Below are positions 26,601-38,600 of a stretch of DNA of 64,000 nucleotides, piece after piece (the first letter of the stretch is position 1; each line of letters starts with the position of its first letter). The stretch covers positions 3,241,001-3,305,000 of the forward strand of contig NC_133009.1 of the NCBI RefSeq assembly GCF_048564905.1. The letters run 5' to 3'. The DNA is from Vicugna pacos (Eukaryota; Chordata; Mammalia; Artiodactyla; Camelidae). The notes below the pieces were generated by a model. It was given only the letters and a program-made list of their open reading frames with translations. It was not told the DNA's origin and searched no databases. Both the position numbers and the translations under genes were made by a program.

Positions 26601-29600
26601 CTTTCTTAGAAGTAACTGACTATGAACAACCATTTGTCTGTAGCTTTTTGGCGAATGGAATAGAAGTAGCTTATACTGTTTGCCGTTCTAACTCATCCAA
26701 ATAAGATACTGCTAAAAAGTAAACTCTCATATTTCCCCCATGAGAGATCATTCACACATATATAAATCATGCAAACACATTTCAAAATACAACCACCACT
26801 TTAAATTTCTTAATGTGAGGTTTTTCAATACGACTCTAAACTATCAGGTATAAGATTTTGTTCTAGATCATTTTGGTCAAGAAAGTCATCTAATGGATAC
26901 CATAGTGTTTGTATAATAATCAATGAGGGGTAAAGAAAGTAAAATTTTGGGACCCCTGAGGTCATCTGTCATAATCCTCACCCCATGAGAAGATGTAGGT
27001 TGGTAAATGACAGACCCGGGACTTGAATCCATATCTGAATGACTCCAAAGCCAGCGCTCTTTGTTAGATCATCTAGGAATGGGGAATGTTACAGTTACTT
27101 TATTCAATTTCATATTTGTTGTTCTTAAAGCTGCAATTTTCTTCTCTAGAAAGTCCGGCATCCAAGATTTGCCAAGCTAATTCGGGCCTGGGAAGAACCC
27201 GTGATAAACAGTAAGTTATTTGAAGACTGTCTTTTTGTGTTTTCACTGATGAGAAATTACAGATCATTTCATCTACTGTACCTTGTTTTCACTACAGCAG
27301 AGGCAAAAGATGGTGTTTTGAAACCAGGAACTAGCACCGTCTTTGAGGACCATAATTCTAATAGTGAAAATGAAGATGCAGTTAGAACCTTTTCCCAACC
27401 ATCCAGTGAAGTTTCAGGCTTTTCTCATCCTGCCTTCCCAGCACCGGAACCTCTCACGTCTTCAGGAGTCCTTGGTGTTTCAGAGGTAAGCCGTTTTGTT
27501 TTTAACTTTTCCTTCCTGTGCTTTTTCACTTACCGTCCCCCTGATTCTCATGGGGATGAAAAGGATCCTACACAGGAATGGAAGTCCTCAAGATCACAAT
27601 AGAAAACAGTGTGACAACAAGAGAGGTACACGTGCAGGACTGAGATTTGTAAAGGTTGGTGGCAATAAACAGTTCTCAGATATGCCATTAAGAAAAGAAA
27701 GAGTAAGAGAGCAACAGGAAAGAACAGCTGGATGAATATGAAGATGGGCAGGGGTACAAAGGGGAAGCGTTCATCTAATAAGGACAAGATGTATGAGTGT
27801 CAAAATGAGAGAGATGATTATACAGACACAGCAGAAATAGTGGGGTTAAGTGAGAGCAGGAACTCTATAGCACACATTATGACAGAAATTATCTCTAATT
27901 CAAATTAAGAGAAGGAAAAGTCAGGTCATGGAAGAAAGTGCTCAGACTCTTCTGAAGGACATAGAGCTGATTTTATGAACAACAGAAAGAAAATTTGACC
28001 CTCACCTTTTTTCTTTTTGGTTATGGAAGTTTGTTTTTTAATTCAAATGTAGTTGATGTACAGTATTGTATGAGTTACAGGTGTGCAGTAAAGTGATTTG
28101 GTTTTATATATATATATATATATATATAACCAATTTTTCTTTCTTTCCCATTATAGTTTTTTTGTGAGATATTGAATACAGTTCCCTATGGAAGCTAGTT
28201 TTAACTTGAAGTTATTTTTTTAGATAGCCTCACATTTAAATTAATGAAGTGATGTCTTATATTTAATCTAGCAAATTTTGTCTCTCCATTCCGTCCCCAG
28301 TAACTGAGTTCTAGTTTTCCATGTGACTTATCATGCTGTTTCACAGCTCAACCTTCGGCTCAGGCTGCCCTTTTTAGAACCCCCTTCACATCTGCTCTTT
28401 GCACTGGGTCTGTCTTTTAAGACACAGTCTGGTCTTCCCAGCATTCCCGGAGCTATTGGCATGCAGCAAGTCTCTTCTCTCCTTTGTGCCCTTACTGTAT
28501 CTGTTCACTTCAGGTGTAGAGCTGTTGAATGATAACTTGTCTGTGTTGATTCACTTTCATGTGTCTCTACCTCCCCTAGAGTGTAGAGCAGAATCTGTCT
28601 TTTATGTATATTGCCAGCTTCTCCCAGGAGAATGCCTATGATTTGATGGATACAGTAACTATATGTTGTCTTCCTGACTGACTGATTGAATGACCAAGTG
28701 TAGGAATATGATGTTTTCTGATGTTGGGTTTTTGTGACATTGTGTTTTGTTTTTATAGGGAGAGGCAACAAAGCCAAAAACTGGGGGAAAAGAGAACGGC
28801 ACTCGGGCAGTTAACGGTGTTCTAAAGGAGCAAGCAGATCAGAGCAAGTTGATTTCTACTGATGGAGACGGAGCACACAAAAGCGACAGAGGTGGGAAGT
28901 CAGGGAGCATCTATGGGTTTTCTTCTCTGCTTAAAAGCTAGTGTGGTTGGAGGGGGGAGGGTATAGCTCAGTGGGAGAGCACACGTTTAGCATGCACGAG
29001 GTCCTGGGTTCAATTCCCGGTACCTCCATTAAAAAAAAAAAAAAGTAGTGTAAAAAATCTGAAGTGTGTAGATCCAAATCTGATATCCATTTCTTCTTAA
29101 GTGTTTTTCTTTTGCCATCTTCCTTCATAAATATCCCAACTACGACCAAGTTTTCTTCCAGAAAATGCTTCAACCCTCTGAAATTCTTTCGTGCCACTTT
29201 AATTTGTTGACATATTCATGAATCAAGATAGACTTATGTGTATTTAAACTTCCCAGTGGTATGTGTTCTCATTAATGTATCTGTGACTGCATTTTGTAGA
29301 TGCAACACCAGCATTAAGATTCAAAGGAAAGAAAGATGCAGAATCATCCCGGGCTTTTGAGGTACTGTCTTCTATTATTATTATGTTCAAATGTAAGCAT
29401 TGCGTGATGTTGAAACATAAATGGAGGGATGTTTTGACTTCACTTTCTCACTTTTACATTTGCCCAGCAAAATTTTGGTTCCTCACTTTAACCCTCACTT
29501 AGTAAAGTCATTCCGTGCTACATGTCATGCCACTGCAGAGTGCACTTGTGTTAATTTTCCAGACTCGCCTAATGAAACTGCTGTATGTAGTGCAAAAGCC

Positions 29601-32600
29601 AAGGCTTAGAAGTCACAGGGAATCGGTTTGGGTTCTGAAGTTACATTTTCTAAAAACTGAAGAAAATAATTCTTGGTCGGCCTGTGACCAGATGTTTGTT
29701 TCTTTGTTATAAATGAATGTGTAAAACTCTTAGATTCAGAGAGAAACAGGTTGTACTAAAAAAAAAAAAAACACAAAAAACCGGTGTTTTTGTTTGTTTA
29801 ACCACTTTGACCTTGGAAAGCCAGTGCCTGCGACTTGAAAGTATTATTATATTTGGATTGTCAAGTAGATCTGCAGCGAACATTTCAGGAGAAGCAAAAG
29901 CATGGGGAATAGTAGTAAATATGTGGGATTAAAATACCACCAGTTTGGTTTAGTGATGTTTTACTGAGGACAGCCCATTTTGGGTAGAAAATAGCATGCA
30001 CTGACTACCTTTATGGCGACCGAACTTGAAGGAAGCTAAGTACAAGGTAGTGATGACCTATTGCAAGGTGATAGCCGTGGAAAGAGGTCAGAAGAGCCTG
30101 AACTCTTGGATCTCGGCAGGTCCTGTACTTGAAGTCAGCAGACGTGGTAGCATCCTGGTTCTGACCCACTGTGAGATCTTGGAAAAACTTGTCTGACTTG
30201 TTTGAATGTCAGTGAGCTCGTTCAAAAACATGGTACTGATGCCTACCTCTCAGGTTATGTGTCATGAACAAAAATGTGGTAACAAATCTGAAAACACGTT
30301 GTCAACTGCAAAGGGTGCTATAGAAATGTAAGAATGATCACAGTGGCCACTAGTGACCTACTGAAATGTTGAGGACACCTTTTTAAAATCTGAAGGACAA
30401 TAAAGTGGGAAAGTTAGAGCGGGCACGGGGATTTCTCACTTGGGGTATGTTGAGTGTCGGTAGGCTATTATCGGAGATCTCCGATAGGTACGTAGTGCTT
30501 TGGTACTTGACGCCTTCTGGGGATTTTCCATGTTTTGACCTTAACTAAATTCCTGTTCCTGAACACCAGCTCTGCACCAGGCAGTTAGACACTGAATGTA
30601 GCAGCTGAGGGGTTAGGCTGTAGTGGCAGGAACAGAAGAACAAGTAAACAGGAACCCTGTATCAGGGACAGTAAGTCCTTCACGTAAGGAACGTGGAGAG
30701 CGTGAGGTTCGACAACAGTGGGGGAGTTTGTAGTTAGGACGGGGGTGGAGTAAGGGTGGAATTTAGGTAGTCAGGAAAGAGCTGAGTGTGACCAAAGCTG
30801 CCAGGTGACGGACAGGAAGGAGCCAGTCACACGAAGGTCCAGGGGAGGGACGTTCCAGACAGAGAACAGTGGGTGACATCTGCTCATCATGGTACTCCAG
30901 CATTTTGGAGCGGCCAGGAAGCAGCAAGTGGGTAACCGTCCTTAGAGTCACTGTTGTTATTGTTGTGTGTAGAGAAGAGAATGTGCATCATAAGGGCCTG
31001 GCACATGCGGGTGGTCACTAAACGGTGTTCTTATTCTTCCCTCAGTGAAGTAAAGCTTATGGTACTTCTTTGAAGAGCTGCATAGCTACATTTAAAATTT
31101 TTCTGCTGTTAATTTAAACATAAATGTTTTTCTTTCTACTTTAGTACTTTATTCAACTATTTTCCCTATCAATAAAAGTTTTATCAAATAATAGATTCTG
31201 GTAAGCCTTTGTTTACTGAAATGTAGCAGTTTCCACAGTGTTCTGTTAATACTCAACATGACAGGCTCCAAGGCTTGTTTTCATGCCATGTATGTTATTT
31301 TAATGCTAAAAACAATATCTGTCCTAAGAAATATTTTAAATGTATAGCATACTTATTAAAGAATATATTTAAATATGTATTTTAATTTTTTATTGAAGTG
31401 TAGTCAGTTTATAATATTAGTTTCAAGTGTACCTGCAAAGCAATTCAGTTATATGTATAAAAATACATGTTTTTTAAACGTCCTCTTCTTTTGTCGAGGA
31501 ATGCAAAATGGAATTAGGTGCTTTGAAGTTAATTCTTTGTTGAAATCTGCATGTAAGTCAGTATTTTGTCTGTGAAAATATTTGCTCTAGCTTTCCATGC
31601 TCAGTTTACAGAAGATCAAAAGCCAACTGAAGATAAAAGATAGACTTGATCTAAAGAGTGCATATGAAATTTTCTATTTAAATGTTTGGGTTTCCAGGAT
31701 ATGCTTATTTTGTTTTCAAGTCTAATTGCTTTTAAAGTAGGAAATTAAAAAAATAATAATAAGATAGGAAACGCAGGTATTTTCTTAGAAAGGGATCAGG
31801 AAATCTTTATGCAACTCATTATTAATATTAATTTTAACAGAGTATCTCCGAGATTGAACTACCGAACCGTGTTGATCATTTATCTGGAGCTGCAGGTCTA
31901 GGAGAAAAAAATACATTAAATGGACAAATAGAAAGTAAGTACTGTATTTTATTCCAAAAAAAGTCATTTTACAGAATGTTGATTTAAAACATGGATTTGG
32001 ATCTATTCTCTCAGCCAAAGAAAATCACCTGTTGAACATACAGTGAGAAAAAAGAGGAGGAAAGGAAGTAAATTGTATATCTTACCAGGTGTCAGCAACA
32101 GATTAAACTAGAATGCTGTTCAAGGAGCTCAGTTGTTAGTTTTGTTTCAAGATGCTCTGTGACCTGAGGACAGTCAGGAAACCAGGAGGAGGGAAGGAGG
32201 GAGTGAAGAATGAGGGAGGTAGAGAGGAGGGGAGTAGATGAAGGAAAAGGAGGGGGGGTCCCTGGCAGGAGGTGGTAATGTAGAATAGTTCTTTAGAAGA
32301 AGGAAGAGAAGAGTGTTTGAAATGAGATGGGTATGAAGTGAGCTCCTTCCAGCACCAAACCTTGTCCGGGAGGCACAGCAGAATGTCCCACTCGCCCGTC
32401 CCCTGACCGTTAGGAAGGCGGCGAGGACTGCGGTACCTGATCACGCAGAGCTGGGTGTGGCTGCCGGTGAGCGCAGGCGGGTGTGGTCAGCTGTCAATGT
32501 CTGGACCTTCGTGTCATGCAGCGTGTTGCTGCCTTACAGGATGGTGTCTCATAGGCCAACAGAAGAGAGTGGGAAAGAGGTGGAGAGCAGGGTGCGTTCC

Positions 32601-35600
32601 GGGGAGGTCAGGGGAGCTGGAGCCTGGTAAAGAGTCCACTGAAAAGTCTGCAGATCCTGATGCAGTTTTTGGGGAAGTGTTACTGGGAGACGCGTGCGGC
32701 TGTTTCAGAGGGATCAGTTAAGTCCGAGTGCTATAGAAGCAGACTCGGTATAGACCAGAGTTTCTCAAATTTTAGTCACCTGGGGACCCAGTGAAAAGCG
32801 CACATTCTGAGCAGTGGGTCTGCGTTTCTAACAAGCTGTCAGGTGATGCCCATGTTGCTGGTCTTCAGATCACGCTCAGAGGGTAGACTTGTGTTTAAGG
32901 GAATCTGGAAGAAGAGCCACTGGGGAGTTAAAGACAACAGCAACAAGGAAAAGCACGATTTTGTTTTTCTTTCTGAGCATGTTCATAGTCAGAGGTAGGC
33001 AAAGAGTTGAAGTAGAAATTAGAGGTGTAAGCTACTGCTGCTAAGCAGAGAGGGAAAAGAAGTGGTGGGGATCGTCCATCAAAAGAATAGAAAAGGGGAA
33101 GAATTAAGACCACAGATATAGAGGTACCTTTGAAGAGGAAAGTGAAAGGAAGGAAGGAGGAAAAAAAGCCGCAGGTAGGTGATTTTGGAATTGAGGGGAA
33201 ACTTGAGAGAACTCCTTTTCGATGGCATCAGTGTATTTGCACTGAAGCCAGGTTAGATCATTGCCAATCCAGAGAATACTGGAATCAGGAGGGGGCCTAG
33301 AATTGGGGTAAACCACAGCCTCTCCTCCTGTCAGGCTTCAAAGATAAATGTTGTATTGGTATTTGTTATTCAAATGAGACTAACTTGAATATGAAGCATT
33401 GGCTGTGTTGTTGTTGTTGTTGTTTTTAATATATGTTATTTTTTGATAAGATATTTATTTCACAAGAATCCTTTTATACATTAGCCTGATTTACCAAACC
33501 AATTTTGGAAATAAAAGAAATTAATAGGATTCATTCCATAAATGCTAAAGTTGTTATTTTCAGTGAATACTACACAGGTTTTGAAACATAAAAGACTTTT
33601 AATGTCTAATAATTCTGTGGCAATGAAATTTTTTTTTGATCACCAGATTTCAATATTGAAAGCTCAGTATACATTCTTTCTTGCATGAGTGGATCAAGAA
33701 ACTTTGATGGCTAGAGGATCCAAGAAATGTAGGCATACCGGTAGCCCATGTGGATATGGGAAAAAATGAATATTTTTATGAACGATTATTCTACAAGTGT
33801 GTATCCAGGCTGATCAATTCATAACGCTTTCTCTGACGAGAAGTGAACTGCACATTCAAATGAACTGCCATCACAACTGTGGACTTCCTGAATCACAGGA
33901 CAAATTGAAGAGCATGATAAACACTTGTAGTCTAATGGTGTCAGTCGCATGAAAGATGTGCTGTTGCATTTTACCATCAGCTTTCACTTTTGTCTTCTTG
34001 GAGCCGTGACTTGTTCCTCTGATTAAAAATCGCTTTTCTCCTCCTCAGGCAGCATGTTCACACTTGTATATGTGCACGTTTCTATTTTATAAAGTCATTT
34101 GAAACGTACTCGTAGTTTTGACATCTTAACTGCATGTTTTGTTAAACCTATATTCCTGCTCTTTATTCAGTATCTATCATGGATTCATATGTCTGTCTTG
34201 TTGCTGTCCTAACTGCCCCTGAAAAACAAAACACCGAAACCTAACGTGTTCATTTCCAAAGCAAGCATGAGGATTGCGCTCAGTACTAACCGCATGACTG
34301 GATAGTTGGCTTTCATATTTACTTATAATTGATTATGTGTCCCTTTTGGCTTTTAGGTTCTACTGAAAAATATCCTCACCTGAAGGTAAAAACTTTTATA
34401 CTTTTATCTTGAATTTTTTTTTAATGAGGGTACTGGGAATTTAGCCTAGGACCTCATGCACTGCTAAGCAGGCACTCTGCCACTGAGCTAGACCCTCCAC
34501 CCTTGAATTATTACTACAGATTGTATCAAATGCACATGATTAATCAGTTTGTTTCAAAAACCATTCAGCCTGCAGTTGGAGTGAAAGATTCTGTTCCTAA
34601 AAAAACACGAGCAATGAAGAATTTACAAAGATTCAAATCAGGTAAATTTTGCAATACAAATTTAACTATGAAATGAAGTACAGTCTTCTTATTCCTAATT
34701 CCTTTTATTTTTTCTAATTTAATTGAAAGATGATATAAATAAGGCAGGTGTTATGATCGGTATCCATGTTTGAAAAATATGTATAAGCATAAGAAATAGA
34801 GTTTTAAAATGTCAGCTTTGACTTGGATGTTTCTATTGATGTTGGGAGACACCAAAGTGCTCAGTTTGGAGTCCCTGTACTTCTCAGGGATTCTGAGAGA
34901 TTATTAGGTTCTAAGATTTTTCCAGAGTTTTAAAATGCTTAATTGAATTCTGACCTTTACGTAGAGTAAAGCTTCACTTGCTAACATGTCAGTCATATTT
35001 CACTTTAATTATTTCATCTAGTGCTATCACATTGATGATATTTATTTCTGTATTTACTTATTAATGAAGGTCCTAGGGATTGAACCCAGAACCTTGTGCA
35101 TGCTAAGCATGTGCTCTACCACTGAGCTATTTCCCTAGCCCAAATGTCTTAAGGCAACTGGATGTTTTGATTAGCGCTCTCTCTCTCTCTGTGTGTGTGT
35201 GTGGTGTCTTTGATTATTAAAAATGATGGAAGTAATTAGTCCTACCTTAATGTTTGGTAGATATGATCTTTTAAACCAATAATCCTAAAAGTTTTTGGGT
35301 TTAGGATATTTTTTATACTACTAAAAATTATTGAAAATTCTGAAGAACTGTTAAGTGGGTTGTATCTATTGATGTTTAGTATATTAGAAAATAGAACTGA
35401 AAGATTTAAAAAACAAGCACGCACAAACATTCCATTAGCCATTAGAGCTATGATGTTCTCAAATGTCATGTATCTGGAAACCTCCACTGCACACTTAACA
35501 GAGAATGAGAATGAAAATAGCATTCAGTATTATTGTGAAAATAGTTTTGACCTCCTGGACTCCCTAGATGGAGGGAACATGGGGCTTCAGGGCTTCTCAG

Positions 35601-38600
35601 ATGACACTTCAGAACTGCTGTTTTAAACAGGGTTCATGGGTGTGAAATAATAAAGGGGCCCTTGTGATGAGGTGGGCTTTAAAGTTCATGTCTACATTTC
35701 TTGCCTTTTTTTCTTTAACTTGCCTTAAAATTTTTGAATCTGACAACTTAATTCTTTTTAAAAAAGGAAAACATTTTTGTTATGCATTTCCTTTCTGATG
35801 GCACTCTGTGCTCTTTGGATCTAGTTTGTACCTAGATTTACCCTATTTTTATATGGAAAAAATTAGTCACTCAAGGCTATCCTTTCTTATATAAATTTAT
35901 GATGTTTATCCAAGGCTTAAGGTAAGAATTCTGAAGATATTGGTACATTGAGGAAAGACTGCCTCATTGTAATTTAAGTAGTACCATTCAGTAGAAGTTT
36001 TCTTAAAGCCCACATCTCTAGGACTCAATACTGTCATGCATATTTAAACGTCCAGTAAATGGCTGGTTAGGCATACATTTTGTTAATGAAAAACTTCATA
36101 TGTTGAAGAGTCGTAATTATTCATAAAGCTCTTACAGAATATAGACTGTTTTCTAGAGAGTGATGAGTGAATCCAAATTAGTAATACTAGAAAAGGTAGA
36201 AAAAAGAGAGACAGTGGTTCCCTATATGAACAGCAATGACATGTAAAGTGCAACCAGCTGGGAAGGAGCAGTGTGTTTGGGGGAGAGGAGGGCATGGGGC
36301 TGCTGCTCTGGGAAGAGAATTCGTAAAAGTTAGTCAAGTTTGTATTGTTATTCACATTCTAATAAGTGGAAACTTTGTTTTCAGGTCCTTCAGAGTGGGT
36401 TTCTACTTGTTTGAGCCTCAATAATGAGGCTGGTCAAAGAGCCAAGCATTTGAAAGTTGACAAATGTCCGTTGGTATCACAATCAGTGACCACAAACCAG
36501 TCAGCACCCACAGAACTGAGGCAGACGGCCCTGGTAGATAAAGACCGGGTGAATATTGGAGCCGTGTCTCTGTCAGAAAACGCAGCGCTCCATGGCCTGT
36601 GTGAGTCACAGCTGCCAGAGAACAGAAGCAGCAAAGAAGGTAATAAAGCAGCACAGAGAGCTAGCCATGGTCTACCTGTGCGTGGCTTCACCGTACTCTG
36701 ACTTTGCAGAAATCATTTTGTGGCAGGATCTCCTTTGTGTTTACTCCTTTTATGCAACCTACAACCGGACAATACCTTTTTGCATGACATTTACATTCAA
36801 CCTCTGACCAAAGCAACATATTAAATAGCAAAGAGAATTAGGAGAAAGTAAGTTCGTTCAGAATAGTATTTAGCACACTCCTGAGAGCGGGTAGGAGGAT
36901 GATGTCTAGAGCTTTGTGAGTAGTTGGGAAACCTAGGTGGACATCCAAAGATTCCCTTCTCAAAGTATGATTTCTTAGCTTTATTTTTATCTAGCTCTGA
37001 ATTTATAAATATTTGTTATAGCTGTATTCAGTGTAACTGAAAAAGCACCTCTGCGACTAAATATCAAAGTATTTCTAGTATATTCTCTGCCTTTCTGTAT
37101 GTTAGAAGTGGCTTTCCCAGCGGTAGTGGCAGACATTGGGAATTTGCTACACAGGACCTCCTTCTTAACTGTGTCCGCACAGTGTATCAGCTTGTTTTAT
37201 TATTTTTAATGGATTGATGGGTCGAAAAGGATATTGGTTTTTAAGGAGTGCTTGATCACTTAAAAATAATATATGGAATATCAATTCTAATTCTTCTAGG
37301 ATACCCAGTCTGTTGATTAACCACATCTAATACGTGTTCTACTTTATATACCAATTAATTTAGTGCCTTAATCAGTGATATAATCAGAGCTGTAGTAATA
37401 AGTCTTACAATGTTTTTTCTGCTCCTGTAGTTTTATCTTTTCTATCCTTACCTGCAGAATTAATGTTGTATTTGGAAAAGATTCTCAGTTATCTCCTATA
37501 GTAGTGACTACAAGCTCAAAACTGAAAGTTTTTCTAATAAATAGTTTATACACAGATACTTTTAAGAGAGTGTCCTCTACAGCATGGGAGCAAAGAGGAT
37601 AGACATGTAAAGAAATAGTTTACAGTTCAGCTGGTGAAGACACACTAGAAAAATCTGTGAAGTACCAAGGTAGCTCCAAGGAAAGAGATCCCTGTGTCTC
37701 TGCGGAAAGAGAGCTGTAATCAAGGAGGACTTCACAAGCAGGCTGAGTCTTCAAAGAGGCAAAGGAACTTGTCAGAACAGTAGAGGGAAACGTTTCAGAT
37801 AAAGGAAAGATAAAAGCATAAAAAGTAGCAATAATTTTGGAAGCCATGAATGACATTGCTCTTGAAGCTTGGTATGTTGTTAAAAAAGGTACTGTTAGGA
37901 GATAGAGAATAGTCTATCGTGACTTTGTATATTTCTACTGTATTTTTAAATTTTGTTTTATTTCTCTTTGTTTTGTTCATGTCTGGTGAATCAGTTTGTG
38001 AGTGAAACTTTGAGATGTTTGTCTGCCTTTAATCTGGTAACATCTAGTATTTCCCAAATAGTTTGTTGAAGTTTTAAATAATTAGAAGTATTTCTTAAAG
38101 AAGTAAATATCCGGCTAAAGATGAAGCTTAATTTAAACTGTCAATTGATGAAATGTGTTTTATGTTTTTATAAAGATGATGCCTTTTATCTAGCTATTCT
38201 AGATAAAAATGAATTTTAACTAAGCATATTCATTTTTCAGCAGACCTAGACTTAGAAAGGACATCTGAGGAAGAGGAAGAAAGACTTGATGGAAGTGAAA
38301 ATAACCACTCACAGGTATGTAAAAATGTAAATTTAAATTTCTGGCTTAATACTGTTTTCTGTGCTTTAATAACACAGTTCAAAAGAAATTGCCTTTCAAA
38401 CTAGACTTTTAGAGTCAATAAATAATTATTTAATATTTAGTTTTTAATAGCATTCTATCTAGTTACAAAACTTAAAGTATTGTTAGGATCTATAATCATT
38501 TATAGTTAAACTTTATCCTTGGAATTGAGGCAAAAAAACCTTCCTGAATATTGTTTTCCTATGGTAAAAAAAAATTATAAAAGATAGAGTGGAAAAACAG

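Larger units (their letters stand above)
25975..30875. repeat. segmental tandem duplication, copy B (about 4.9 kb)
   Basis: Direct second copy of 21080-25974, immediately adjoining it. The right flank after 30875 (ACATCTGCTC) and left flank before 21080 (ATTCAGGTA) share almost no homology, so the junction looks like end joining rather than recombination between repeats. The offset grows from 4,895 to 4,901 bp across the copy because of length changes in simple repeats. Confidence 0.97.
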
